From Phragmites australis (Eukaryota; Streptophyta; Magnoliopsida; Poales; Poaceae): DNA of 64,000 nt. Below, piece by piece: positions 10,545-21,346 of the stretch; within the stretch, counting starts at the first letter, position 1, and the number at the start of each line of letters is the position of its first letter. The stretch spans positions 17,300,501-17,364,500 of the forward strand of contig NC_084922.1 in the NCBI RefSeq assembly GCF_958298935.1, given 5' to 3'. Below the pieces are notes generated by a model. The model did not search any database and was not told the DNA's origin. It saw only the letters and a list, made by a program, of their open reading frames with translations. The position numbers and the translations under genes are program-made.

Positions 10545-10710
10545 GATTTCCACAGGCGGTTCACATAAGGAACCGCCTGTGGAAATTTCCACAGGCGGTT
10601 CCTTAAGCCAACCGCTTGTGGAAATCCACAGGCGGTTCACCTAAGGAACCGCCTGTGGAAATTATTTCCACAGGCGGTTTCTTACGTTAACCGCCTGTGG
10701 AAACCTGTGA
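10545..10710. repeat. Internal array of CACTA subterminal motif
   Basis: Eight copies of TTTCCACAGGCGGTT or its complement are packed in facing pairs, as at the two ends of the element. The array lies between the two genes, upstream of the second gene on the minus strand. No terminal inverted repeat accompanies it, so it is not obviously the end of a nested element. A regulatory role, for example binding of the element's own protein at an internal promoter, is an inference. Confidence 0.85.
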
Positions 10711-10890
10711 AATGATTTTTGCTTGTTTAGGAAATACTATTCTTTTACATATAAAAGCATCTTAAATATTCTATTACATATTAAAGCATCTTAAATGCAT
10801 ACAAGTCCTTAATACAAATTAAAGCTTATCCTAATTGTATACAAATTTCAGGGTTCTGTCACATTGGAAAATAATTCGCATAACATGGCA

Positions 10891-13800
10891 CTATTTGCCT
10901 TGAATTGTTTTCCCTACACCATCCAGACGCATGTACGGCATCACAGATCTATCGAGGGTTGCTTCTACAAGTTTGATCTTTTCTGGATCTCCAAAAGGCA
11001 GTATGTCGTCGAACTGATTGTATTCTTCCTCATCCTCCACATTCTCGACTCCGACAATTCTTTGTTTTCCGGCAACAACTATGTGCTTCTTTTCATTCGC
11101 GGGGTCGATTATATAGAAAACTTGTGCGACGTGATCAGCGAGTACACACGGGTCATCTTTGTGGCCTACAATGCTGAGGTCGACAATTGTGAAGCTGTAG
11201 TTGTCCACCGCCACGCCATTTGGGTGTTTGACCCATTTGCACCAAAAGACAGGGATCTGCAGATTCACTCCATAGTCGAGTTCACAGATTTCTTCTATGA
11301 ACCCATAGTAGGTGACCTTTTCTCCTGTTGTGTCATAGGCTTCTGTTCGAACGCCGCTGGTTTGGGTCGTGCTCTTCTTGTCTTTTGCTTTGGTATAAAA
11401 CGTGTACCCATTAATGTCATACGCTTGCCATGACGTAACTAAACTTGACGGGCTACAAGCCAACATTTTCACATTTTTTTATCTATAGATTCACCATCCG
11501 GAAGGTTTTGGTTCTTGAACCATGTGGTGAAGTGACGCTTGTTCTCTTTCAAGATCCAATCATACGAGCGGCCTTGATTTTTTGTGTAGAGCTCATTTAG
11601 GTGTTGCTCGACGTACGGTGCCACTAACTGGATCTGCTGCAAGATGGTGAAATGTGCTTCTTCCACTGCTTTGTAATCATGATCGATGAATCTTTTCTTT
11701 CCTTTAGTCCCTCTCCCAGACAACCTCCCCTCATGTCGAGATACAGGTACACAAATCAGATTAGAATCTTTTATGTAATCAATGCAACACTCAACGACTT
11801 CCTCGGTGCTGTAGCCCTCGATCATGGAACCCTCTGGATGAGCACGATTCCGTACATAGCCCTTGAGAATGCCCATGTACCGCTCAAACGCATACATTTG
11901 TTGTAAGAATACAGGGCAAGGTGTAATTATCTCATTTACGATGTGAACCAAGAGGTGTACCATGATATTGAAAAAGGATGGAGGGAAGCACATCTCAAGT
12001 TGGCACAAAGTCTCTACCAAGTAACTATGTAGAGCACCCAGTTTTTCAGCATCGATCACCTTCTGAGCAATTGCGTTGAAGAAGTGACACAACCGTGTGA
12101 TGACCACCTTTATGTATCTTGGCTTGATACCCCTGATTGCAATAGGGAGCATCTGCGTCATCATCACATGACAATTGTGAGACTTCATGCCGATTAGCTT
12201 CAAATCTTTCATCAAGACTAGGTTCTTAATGTTGGATGAGTAGCCAGTCGGGACTCTCACCCCACGTAAGCACTTGCACAGTGCCTTTTTCTCCTGAAGT
12301 ATCAGAGAGTAGCTAGCCGGCAAAAGATAATGTTTCCCATTTGGTCTGTCTTCAGGGTGTAGCTCTGGCCTAATTTCAAAATGCACCAAGTCCTTACGTG
12401 ACTTGATTTCATCCTTTGTCTTGCCTGGTATGTCCAGTAAGAGGCCAAGGATGCTATCACACACATTCTTCTCAACGTGCATGACATCGATGCTGTGACG
12501 AATGTCCAAGTCCTTCCAGTAGGGCAAATACTTAAAGAAAATTGGCATCTTCTTCCACAGCGTGCTGGTCGGCGTCTCACTTTTCTTCCTCTTTTTACCC
12601 TTCGGCGGCTTCCCAAAAACAACCTTGATGCTACTGACCATTTGAAACAATCGTGCCCCGCTGCGAGGTTTCGGGCCAGTATCTTCCTCAACCGTGTTGT
12701 CAAAATGTTTCTTCATATTGCGGTATCTGTGAGTTCTGAGTAAGAACCATCAGTGTCGTGTGTACACTACCTTCTGTGAGTACGGAAGGTACACAGACGC
12801 GGTTTCATCCAAGCACACTGCACATCCTTGCTTCCCTTTAGCCTATCCCGATAGGTTAAAAAGGGCAGGATAATCATTGATGGTAACGAAAATCATTGCT
12901 TTCAGCGTGAAGTACTGTTGTCGGAACTCATCCCGGACCCCCTCGTTCCACAGTTTCGCCATACCTTCCATCAATGGTTCCAGAAACACATCTATATCGT
13001 TGCCCGATTGTTTCGGTCCTTAGATAAGAATGGACAGCATAAGGTACTTCCACTTCATGCATAGCCATGGAGGAAGGTTGTAGATGGCCAGGACCACTGG
13101 CCAAGTGCTATGTGAGGTGCTCATGTCACCGAAAGGATTCATTCCGTCGGTACTCAACGCGAACCTTACATTCCTTGGTTCTTCAGCAAACTCTGGATAC
13201 ATGGCATCGAACTTTCTCCATTGCCTAGCATCAGCGGGGTGTCGAAGCTTAGTTCCATCCTTCTTGCGCTTATCGAAATGCCAACGCATCAGTTCAGAGT
13301 CCCTAGGGTTCGAGTACAGGCACTGCAAGCGGGGTATCACTGGTAGGTACCACATCACCATCGCAGGACTTCTTCTCTTCTTCTCCGCGTTGGAAGAAGT
13401 GTCTTCTTCGTCACGACCAGCATTACTCTTCTTCTTCTTCGTGTTGGCGGAAGCATATTCGTCCTCACAATCATCATTCCTCTTGTACCGACTCGCATTG
13501 CACACTGGATATCTATCCAAGGCTTCGTACTCTTTATGGTAGAGGATACAGTGGTTCGGACATACGTGTATTTTTTGCACATCCAATGACAACGGGTAGA
13601 TAAGCTTATTCGCCAGATAAGTGGTGGTGGGCAAGGAGTTAGGCTTAGGAAGCATGTTTGCCAAGAGACTCAACAGATCCGAGAAACTCTTGTCGGACCA
13701 TCCATTGCTGGCCTTCAACCTTAGAAGTTCAAGCACCGAATGCAACACCGTAAACTCCTTATCACAGCCCTTTGATTCCTCATACAAAAGTTCCTTCGAT

Positions 13801-14260
13801 GCCTTTTGTAACGCCTCGAAATTATCTAAACCTCTCGTGTCCCTTAAAACATGCGGTTCTACGTGGCACAGCATTTCCTCCAGATCAATGTCAGCATCAT
13901 CATCCAGATCAAAATTGGCATCATCATCCATCATAACATCAGTGTCGCCTTCGACTGCTCCCTCATCATCACCATCTACTTGATCAGCAGTGATGTCCTG
14001 GTTTGGTTTGCTTGTACGTTGTTCGCCGTGATTGGACAAACATTTGTAATCCTCACCAAAACCTCTCAAGATCAAGTGTGATTTGATTATACTTGATTTG
14101 TCCCACAATTTCTGGTTCTTGCAGTCAGAACATGGACATAGTATATTTCCTTTGTCTTCTTAGTTAAAGTGTCCTTCTCTACGGCTTCAATAAAAACAGA
14201 GAGTTCTTTGATGTATATTTCTCCATGTATTGGCGCATCATACATCCATGCTCTGTCCAT
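10891..14260 (-). pseudogene. TNP2-type CACTA transposase, decayed
   Basis: Domains in order on the minus strand: transposase-associated domain from MDRAWMYD (ATG at 14258-14260) with a CPCSDC cysteine motif; the Tnp2 core (14108-11469) with GMNPFGD, DVMHVEKNVCDSILG and GMKSHNCHVMM; and a DUF4218-like part followed by a DUF4216-like C-terminus (11472-10891) with KTYYG-like and QIPVFWCKWV motifs. Breaks: a one-base frame change near 14140, stop codons at 13020-13022 and at two sites between 12720 and 12870, and a frame change in an A-run near 11475. In the family this protein is the main transposase (TNPD/TNP2), which excises the element with the help of the subterminal-binding partner. This copy cannot make a full product. 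Confidence 0.9.
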
Positions 14261-14286
14261 CTTTAACTTCAACCACAAAATTAGAT

Positions 14287-14312
14287 ACATTAATTAATTA
14301 ATTAATTAATTT
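14287..14312. repeat. (TTAA)n microsatellite
   Basis: Six or so ATTA/TTAA units lie just upstream of the transposase frame. Confidence 0.9.
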
Positions 14313-14439
14313 GAAAATCAGAATTAAAAAGATTTTTAAAAAAAAAGGAAAATATGGGCTTGTTATGATTATAATATGTGTACGCAATTGAATCTACAAT
14401 AACGTAAATTTATGACTCAAAATAATGTGAATTCATTAC

Positions 14440-14495
14440 TCTCTCTCCTTCTCCCTCTCCCTCTCCCAAGATCTAGATCTAGATCTAGAGAAAAA
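14440..14495. repeat. CT-rich tract and AGATCT repeats
   Basis: A CTCTCTCCTTCTCCCTCTCC-type tract is followed by four overlapping AGATCT units in the transposase leader region. It may be 5'UTR or promoter sequence of the transposase gene. Confidence 0.6.
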
Positions 14496-14883
14496 ATCCC
14501 CATTCATGATAAAACCTCCTAAGGCTAAAAAACATCACATTCTAGCTACATTTTTAAAATATAATACTAGAATCATGTGAATCTACACAATTAAATCAAT
14601 ATTGCAACAAATTTGAGCTAATTTGATGATCTAAATGACAAGAACCATGAGCATCTCTAGATCACATTGAAACTCTAATTTAGCCTTAAATCTAAATCTA
14701 AACTTCAAAAAAATGCAAGCTAGGGATGAGATATACATACCTTATTTGGCTCCTCCAAGGAAATCAAAAACAAAACCTTCCCCACCTATTTTCCAAATCG
14801 GCCGCCACAGTAAATGCTTACTGTTTCGAACAGTAAGTCTGTCTGAATGGAGCTGGCTGAGAAGGAGTATTTATGGACTATTT

Positions 14884-15092
14884 GCACAGGCGGTCGACAA
14901 AAGAAACTGCCTATGGAAACTAATTTACACAGGCGGTTCCTTATGTGCACCGCCTGTGAAAATGGATGCATTTTCACAGGCGGTGCACATAAGGAACCGC
15001 CTGTGGAAATTACTTTTCACAGGCGGTCCTCAGTCGCACGGGGCCGTAGCCACTTTCTCAGGCTGTTTGTAGGAAGAACCGCCTGTAGAAAT
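14884..15092. repeat. Right CACTA subterminal repeat array
   Basis: Seven copies of the CACAGGCGGTTCC/AACCGCCTGTGGAAAT motif occur in both orientations within 210 bp, ending about 30 bp from the right terminus. The array also lies upstream of the transposase gene. Confidence 0.88.
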
Positions 15093-15118
15093 GAAACCTA
15101 GGTGTCTCGTAAAATAGG

Positions 15119-15131
15119 TTTTGTAGTAGTG
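15119..15131 (-). repeat. Right terminal inverted repeat
   Basis: TTTTGTAGTAGTG is a perfect inverse of CACTACTACAAAA. It is followed by the target duplication CAT (15132-15134). Confidence 0.93.
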
Positions 15132-15540
15132 CATGTCATGCAACGAGGATTCCTTGCGACAGCATTCCTCGGATCACTGCAACTCCGCCACCAGGGACAT
15201 CCCCTGGGGTGTGGCTTTGACACCCGAGGCTATGCAAATGCCTTCCAGGGCACCCGCAGTGTGTGGGCCCCACTGTCTACCGAGACTACGTGATGCCTTC
15301 CAGGAAACCTAGGCAGTCTTGCCTTCCAATTGACCTAGGCATGCTACGTTCATGGCACGTGGGCTTGTCACACCACCCGAAGATATCCTACGGGTGGCGC
15401 CGCAACATGGTCTATCAAAGAAATCCCTTGATACATGGCAACTACGCTTCCGAGGCCGCATAATGCCTTCCAGGAAACCTGAGTAGACCCACCCCCCAAG
15501 CGACGTAGGCATGATGTGTCTGCGTGAGTAGGATTTTGCA
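15132..15540. repeat. Diverged repeats continued (right of CACTA)
   Basis: The CCTTCCAGGAAACCTAG landmark recurs near 15296 and 15465, with GTGACC/TTGACCTAGGCATG and GAGGATTCCTTGCGACAG blocks also seen at 3700. This is the other half of the repeat array interrupted by the CACTA element. Confidence 0.7.
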
Positions 15541-15840
15541 TGGTTAGACTAGCTAAGTTTTGCAGTCTACTGTTGGCAATAAGAAGCTATTTGTAGCGTA
15601 AAACAAAGCTAAGTGATATAACTGTTCATGCTAAGTGAAAATGTAACTTAAGTTCTACTGCTTCTACCTAGTGGCTATCTATTGAAAAAAGACTCCTAGC
15701 AGTAAGGTTGGAGGCCTCCAATAGACTCTGACCTTGCCGTATGAAAGACAGATCACTAGGTAAACTATTTAGTAGTTAACAGTGGGCATACCTTTGTAGG
15801 AATGAGGCCTCTATCCTGAGGCTTGATGACCTCAAAGCCT
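15541..15840. other. No gene seen
   Basis: AT-rich internal sequence of the gypsy-type element, with no domain or repeat that I can identify. Confidence 0.4.
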
Positions 15841-16045
15841 ATGGCTAAGCTAGGAGAGGCGATGCTTGACCCCCTCAGCCTTTAGTTGTTGGCCGGCCCC
15901 AGAGGTAAAGCGTCCGGTGCCTGGCAACGACATCTTGGAGGCTTAGCCGAAGACTAGTCGAGAGAGGCAGTGCTTGACAGCCTCGGTCCTTGGCCGCTGC
16001 CCGGCTCTGGAGATATTTCATCCGAAGCCTGGCGACGGCATGTCC
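15841..16045. repeat. Diverged copies of the 104-bp unit
   Basis: Two degenerate units contain GGCCGCTGCCCGGCTC and GCCTGGCGACGG landmarks shared with 1320-2420. They overlap the 3' part of the gag remnant, which shows that the tandem family derives from the gag region. Confidence 0.65.
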
Positions 16046-17000
16046 CCAACTCAGTTCTCGTTGCTGGATGTGATACCATTGGTAGTAGGGTTGGTAGTGA
16101 CGGTGCAAGGTTGAGGGACCGGGGATCTGCCCGGGAGTTTTCCCCAAGCCTCCAAACCCTGCGTTGTTCCTCTCCTGCTCCTTCTGCGGCTAGGTATTCT
16201 GCTTGCCTTCCGAGGTATTCCTCCCGGAAGGTCATGAGGGTGCGGCAGTCGTTGGTGTTGTGGCTGTGCCTTGGTTCGTGCAGGATGCACCCATGTGCCT
16301 CCGGAGGCGCCGGAGCTTGAGTCATCGTCGGAGTCGCTGCCGAAGGCGGTGTGTCCTAGAGCCTGTGGTTTCCCCAGGGGCTCCTTCCCCTTTGGGAGAC
16401 CATCGGGGCTGCCCGGTGAACCGACTTTTGGAGCCGAAGTGATTCTGACTATGCCTCACCGGACGAGGTGGGCTTGGGGTTCCCTACGCACGGTTGGCGT
16501 TGCGAGGGTGGCCTCGGAGGCGCTGGCAGGGTCCACGCACCCCGGAGCCCTCCGTCTCCTTGGAACCCTCTTTCGCCTAAGGGGCCCGAGGAGGGCGCTG
16601 GGTGGATAACTTTCTGAAGATATTGGCTTGCTCGAGGTATCCCAGGTGTGGTCGAAGGGGACACCTGGGGACCAAGCCCAGGTAGGAGCATTCCTGGGTT
16701 GGACCGCCCAGAACCATTGGAAGGTGACCTGCTTAGCTGTGGCTTCGGCCGCGTCCTCTCCTGAGGCGGTGAGGTCTTTGTCGCGCAGAGGCTGGAAGGC
16801 CTCTGCGCTGTCTGGAGTTCCTGTACCGACCCAGGGTTCTGAGTTGTCCAAGGTTGGAGGAACGCCGTCCCATACGGCAGCAGGGCTGGAGCATGCATAC
16901 GGTGCGTATGGCTGAGGCAGCCATGCATATGGTTGCATGCTCGCAACAGTGGGTATGGCAGTTTTAGCTGATCCTCTGGTGGTTTTCCTAGTGGATTCAT
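15954..17000 (-). pseudogene. Gypsy-type gag remnant
   Basis: Minus-strand frames directly inside the LTR give a Pro/Ala-rich leader (17000-16449) and a separate frame (16325-15954) with a zinc-knuckle-like CILHEPRHSHNTNDC followed by RTLMTFREEYL, the pattern seen in gag proteins of plant Ty3/gypsy elements. The two frames are not continuous, so at least one frame change or stop intervenes. No protease, reverse transcriptase or integrase follows; the rest of the element is tandem repeats. This fits a non-autonomous derivative. Confidence 0.65.
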
Positions 17001-17030
17001 ACCTCTCTTAGCACTTCTGTGTTTGAGTCC

Positions 17031-17045
17031 CTACGGACGGCGCGC
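17031..17045 (-). other. Primer-binding site (tRNA-Asp-like)
   Basis: Immediately inside the LTR, the minus strand reads GCGCCGTCCGTAGGG. The GCGCCGT part matches the complement of the plant tRNA-Asp 3' end (TGGCGCCGTTG...). The match is partial beyond that. Confidence 0.55.
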
Positions 17046-17982
17046 TGTTGGAGCAAGAGTTCGTCTTACCCCAGCAAGTACAGCGAGAGTTTCTTCTAAG
17101 GAGGAGACTCAAGCTTGGAGACAAAGTTTGAGAGTCTGGAACACCACGAATATATTGATGATAGGAAAATGTATTACTCTGGGAGGAGTATTACAAGGTT
17201 CGCTGTGATGCGTGTTCTTCTTCACTGTGACCTTGGGTATTCTTCTCTCCTTTCTAGAGGACCATGGCCTCCTATTTATAGGGTCATGCGTAGCTTGGCG
17301 TACAAGTTATCATAATTTACAAATATCTGGGATCCAGCTAAATTACTGAGCCTTATCCGGGATAACTACCTTCTATCCTGTCGGGAAATAAATATCCACT
17401 GTGGTAATTATCGTGGTGCCTACCCCCTGAAGGGGGCAAGCTGGTCACCAATTGCGGCCCAACGCCGCATTGTTAGGGGTGTCAGGATAGGTACCATCAT
17501 ACCGGGGTGTTAGAGCGGCGCCCATTAGCCTAGGCCTTTAATGTCAGACACTGCCTTTAATGCTAGTCACTTCCTGGCAGGCAAAGCACGACCGGTGCTC
17601 CCCTTTCGGCAGATCTTCCCAGGGACCACTGACTCACCTCGTTGCCTTCGGCAAGGTGACCGATCATCCCGAGGCGGGGGCCTTGCGAGGCATAGAACAA
17701 GGAGGTGAAGACGTTGGGAAGAGGGAGCCCAAAGGGCCAGGACTTAGTAAGGCTGAAGCTTCAGAGGACCGAGGCTTCGGGAGGCCGTGTTTTGGAAGGC
17801 TTCGGGAGGTCAAACCGGCGAAGCCAAGGGAGGGATTCGTAGGTGTGAAGGGGTACCGTGAAAGGATCTGATGATATCGGAGATAGAGCTTTTAACAGAG
17901 GGTTTGGAGATCAATGCTCCGGAGGGACCTGGATGGTGATCTTCGACAGTTACCCTCAGGCTGGTTTATTTTCCCCCCAACA
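17046..17982 (-). mobile_element. 5' LTR of minus-strand gypsy-type element
   Basis: The 937-bp repeat begins TGTTGGAGC and ends CCCCAACA, and is homologous over its length to the solo LTR at 57962-58825. A TATA box on the minus strand (TATAAATA, 17273-17280) lies in the expected U3 position. The outer flank (from 17983, GGAAC) matches another repeat family, while the inner flank holds a primer-binding site and gag, so this is the 5' LTR. The partner LTR is not in the window. Confidence 0.8.
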
Positions 17983-18247
17983 GGAACTATGATTGATGTG
18001 TTGTTCAACATTAGTGGTAGGAACCATGGTTAAGGTGTTGAAAAGTTGGTTAAGTCAAGATGGTTGGAATTTTGAGGTGGTTGTTTATTTATTTGTATTT
18101 CACTTAATTATTACTTGCTTTTAAATTTTTGTAAAATAAATAATGTTTATGCAAAAGTGTTATATTGCCATATTATTGTCAAGTCTTCATATGCATATTA
18201 TTTTCTGACAACTTGCTGAGTACAACATATGCTCACACTTGCTATCA
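17983..18247 (+). repeat. Fragment of gypsy LTR family F
   Basis: This matches 62118-62345 at many points: GGAACTATGATTGA, GTTAAGTCAAGATGG-type, TTTATGCAAAAG, CATATGCATA and ACTTGCTGAGTA. The gypsy-type LTR to the left inserted into this older repeat. Confidence 0.7.
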
Positions 18248-18620
18248 CCAAACACTAAGTCGGAGGATGGCTCGTGGGCCTCCTTTGGCTGATTTTTCTC
18301 CAAGGCTTGATGACCCACTCCCTGGGCTTCGGAGAGCTTGCCCAAGCTCCAAAGCCCGGAGACCCGAGAGGCCTTCGGGGACCTGAGATTCATAGGCATA
18401 GGCTGACAGTATCACGGGTGTCAGGGGTCTTAAAGACGGGCCCCAACAATCCCTTCTGGAGACCAGCAACTTCCCCTGTCTCAAGAAGCAGTGGTCGGGG
18501 TTCACGGTCTTTGGCAGCTAGACTTTTGGCTGAGGATCTGGAGCCCAAGGCTATGAAGGAGCTCTTGATGGTGACCATCCAGTAATGTCTGCAGGCTGGG
18601 GTATTTCCCCGAACAATGTT
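18248..18620. repeat. GC-rich LTR-like remnant
   Basis: This block has a Gly/Pro-type codon composition on both strands and ends in GCAGGCTGGGGTATTTCCCCGAACAA, which resembles an LTR terminus with an adjacent purine/pyrimidine tract. No paired end or target duplication was found. Confidence 0.35.
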
Positions 18621-19430
18621 CATTTGCATTTGTCATTTAATGCCACTAAAAGGGTTGATCAATCAGAAAATTCTATATAAAATGAAGAAAATAATAAAAT
18701 GTATAAAAATACTGAAGAAATCAGGGGTCAATCTAAAATAAAAAAGAATCAATTTTGGAGAAAGTTACAAAACAAGAACATTCTATCAAAAAGTTACGCC
18801 GAGAAATTTCTCAATCTCCCTAGTTTACTTAATATTTTCTTACTATAAATCTTTTTGTGGAAATTAAAACTATTCTTAAGAATTAATTCTTACTACTCGT
18901 TTTTCTAAATTTTCTATGACTTGTTTTATTTTTCAGCTTTTTAAGGAATTCTGTTAAAGGTCAACCCCTTGGATGGACAGAAAATGTCAAACACTTAAAA
19001 TGAGCTCAACGCAAAAATGATGATATTTGTAGCTACTGTTTTACCTTTTTTGGAGGATCTAGATAGTTTATTTAGCAGCAAGAACAGCCAGTTTTTTTAG
19101 AGAGGAATTTGTGTTTTGACAGATGAGGTCTCCCTGGAGGACCTCGTGGGTATCACCGGCAAGCAAGGGTGGATCTTCCAGGGGGCGTGGGGGGCTCAAG
19201 TCCCCCCCCCCCCTACTATGCCAGCGCACCTTGAGCCCCTCAAGCCCCCTTGAAAATTTTGGCAGGTCAATGAAGAGCTGGGCGGTGCAGGTGGACGGGT
19301 GGGTGGCACGAGATCGGCCAGCTCCCCTAAAATTTGTGATGGATCTGCCAATGCCAGCGAGTAGCGCAGAGGCACTAGTGCGAGCGGTTAGCGAGAGACG
19401 CCAAGGGTGTGTCATGGGGAAACTCACATA
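18621..19430. other. No gene seen
   Basis: AT-rich to 19060, then a G/C-run-rich stretch with 12 consecutive C bases near 19201-19212. No convincing coding domain was seen; a 110-codon open frame on the plus strand (19123-19455) has no recognisable motif. Confidence 0.35.
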
Positions 19431-19433
19431 CGT

Positions 19434-19485
19434 GGGAGTATATACTCATTTCTAAACACCTATTATAGGAGGAGTATATACTCCC
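19434..19485. repeat. Inverted repeat, 14-bp arms
   Basis: GGGAGTATATACTC and GAGTATATACTCCC face each other across 24 bp. Each arm also contains the palindrome GAGTATATACTC. It could be a decayed small MITE or one end of an element, but no target duplication is visible. Confidence 0.6.
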
Positions 19486-19493
19486 ATTATAAT

Positions 19494-19568
19494 TGATATA
19501 TATATATATATATGTATGTATATATATATATATGTATGTATATATATATATATGTGTGTGTATATATA
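19494..19568. repeat. (TA)n/(TATG)n microsatellite
   Basis: An alternating TA tract with TATGTATG interruptions, about 75 bp. Confidence 0.9.
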
Positions 19569-19699
19569 CATGTGCTATTGCACACCTAGGGTGTAGAATA
19601 ACCCCGACCAACACAACCGGCACATGCACGCCACGGCCCACATGCCCCACACACCACCACTTGCCCCCACACGTGCTTCTACGCCCATCCGCTAGCACA

Positions 19700-20060
19700 G
19701 TAGTTGTTTAGTATTTGTCTTTCGGTAATTCTTTTAGTAAATATTCAATAGTTGTCGTTTAGTAATTCTTTAATAAATTTCTATAATTCGGATGCTTCAG
19801 TAGTTTTGCTCGGTAGTTACGTCAGTAACAGTTCAGTAGTCTCAAATCATAGAAAAATTATTTAGTAGTGTCAATAGTCGTCAGTAGTTCAGTATTTAGT
19901 AGTTCTAAGTTATAGTAAAATTGTTTGGTAGTTTGTGTCAATAGTGTTAGTAGTTGTTAGTAGTTGCTAGTAATATTAGTAGTTTGTTTAGTTGTGTAAG
20001 TAGTTTTTATTAAATAGTTTGTTTCAGTAGTTGTCAGTAGCTTGTTCACACCCCTAGTTA
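19700..20060. repeat. Low-complexity AGTAGTT-rich tract
   Basis: Irregular repeats of AGTAGTT, TTTAGTAG and GTCAGTAG fill about 360 bp. C/G-poor on one strand, with no coding capacity. It is flanked by CACACC/GGGGTG-rich segments. Confidence 0.8.
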
Positions 20061-20638
20061 TTAGTAGTTGCACACGGGGTGAGTGCACGCCGGGGGGTGG
20101 GCAAGCATGTGGGTAGGGGTGTGAGAGGTGTGGGGTGTGCGGGACATGTGGTGGGGGGTTCAGGGCATGGGACAAGTGGCGGGGGGTTCAGGGCAGGGCG
20201 AGGTGCGTCCCCGTGTGTATATATAGCTCCTATTTAATAACCTGTGTGTTATATAGGGATTTTACGTTCATCGGTTTTCTAGTTTCAAAATAAGTGTTCC
20301 TGTTTTGTAATAAAAATCTTGCGATTGTTGGTTTTCTTGTTTTAAGGTGTGGTTTCATGTTTTGTATTAAGGATTTTACGGTTTTTAGTTTTCCTATTTT
20401 ATAATATGTGATTTTCGGTTTTGTAAAAGGGATGTTCCGGTTACGGGCTGATTCAATGAGGTTGGATTGACCAACGTGTTAAATACTTATTTAAGGCGGA
20501 ACACATTAATATATATATATATATATATACACACTCTCTCTTCGATATAAACTATTCTCTTGTTCTTTCTCCTCCACATAAAAATTGCTAATATAGTAAT
20601 TCCAGAGGTTTTTCTTCCGAACACTAAAAAAGCCCTAA
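20061..20638. other. No gene seen; contains (TA)n at 20507-20530
   Basis: A G-rich segment (20080-20200) is followed by T-rich sequence in which TTTTACGGTTTTTAGTTTTCC-like phrases recur loosely, then a TA microsatellite. Nothing coding is apparent. Confidence 0.4.
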
Positions 20639-20646
20639 ACATTATA

Positions 20647-21338
20647 TCAGATCTGTCCAAATGGGCCTGTTAGGCTGGCCCGGCTAGGCATGGCCTGACA
20701 GGCCCAATTAAGCAAACAGGTCGTGCCGCGCCGACACGCGTGCCGGAGGTGTGGCCCATAGCACGGCCCATCGCCGACCATGTCGGGCCGGGCCGGTTAG
20801 GGCACGGTTGCGGCACGGTGAGCCGGCCGGGCGGGGAGGGGCGGCAGGGGCATCCAAGGCAGGGCGGAGCCGGGACCAATGGTGCTGGGTGGCGGCATGG
20901 TCGGAGCGGACGGGGTGGTCGGGGCAGAGCGGCCGGGAGTCGGCGCGGCCAAGATGGCGGGGAGTGGCAGGGTGAGCTACCGGGGCGAGGTGGTGGGGCG
21001 GAGCGGTGGCAGGGGCGGGGCGGTCAGCCGTGGCGAGGGCGGTGTGGTCAGCCATGGCGGGGGTGGGGCGGTCGGGCAGGCGGGCGGGTCAGGGTGGGCA
21101 GTGGCGGCGAGACCGGGGTGGGGTGGCCGGGAGGCGGTGCGAGCGGCCGCGGCGGGCCAGGGTGGATCGTGCCCGTGCTGGCCCGTGCTAGCCAGACCGT
21201 GCCGTGCCGTGCCGGCCCAGCGTGCCGCGCGCTCGGCCCAGGCACGACCCATCATAACGTATCGTGCCGTGTTTAGACCGTGCCTACAGTACCGTACCTT
21301 AAACCGGCCCAATAGACATGACCCACTTGAACAGCTGT
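20647..21338. mobile_element. GC-rich hAT-like non-autonomous element, 692 bp
   Basis: Terminal repeats CAGATCTGTCCAAATGGGCC at the left and, read inward from the right end, CAGCTGTTCAAGTGGGTC match apart from a two-base gap and a few changes. Flanking 8-mers ACATTATA (20639-20646) and ACATTAGA (21339-21346) agree at 7 of 8, as expected of an aged hAT target duplication. The interior is extremely GC-rich, with repeated GGCACGGC/CGGGCCGG words. Several long open frames on both strands follow from this composition and are not genes. Confidence 0.65.
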
Positions 21339-21346
21339 ACATTAGA

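Larger units (their letters stand above)
4137..15131 (-). mobile_element. CACTA (En/Spm) DNA transposon, 10,995 bp, TSD CAT
   Basis: The right end reads TTTTGTAGTAGTG at 15119-15131, the inverse of the canonical grass CACTA terminus CACTACTACAAAA. The left end is a degenerate match, CACGAGTACAGAA (4137-4149). The 3-bp target duplication CAT flanks it (4134-4136 and 15132-15134). Joining the flanks restores the surrounding repeat, since GGCAT followed by GTCATGC resembles the related copy near 3690. Both ends carry arrays of the subterminal motif TTTCCACAGGCGGTT in both orientations. Two decayed minus-strand genes lie inside (10891-14260 and 4565-8252). The broken genes and damaged left end suggest it can no longer move on its own. 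Confidence 0.92.

Noticed and set aside
10864..11433. 189-codon plus-strand reading frame
   Set aside because: It is the antisense shadow of the DUF4216-like end of the transposase, whose minus-strand frame has family motifs.
19123..19455. 110-codon plus-strand frame
   Set aside because: It runs through a 12-base C-run and G-rich repeats, and no domain is visible.
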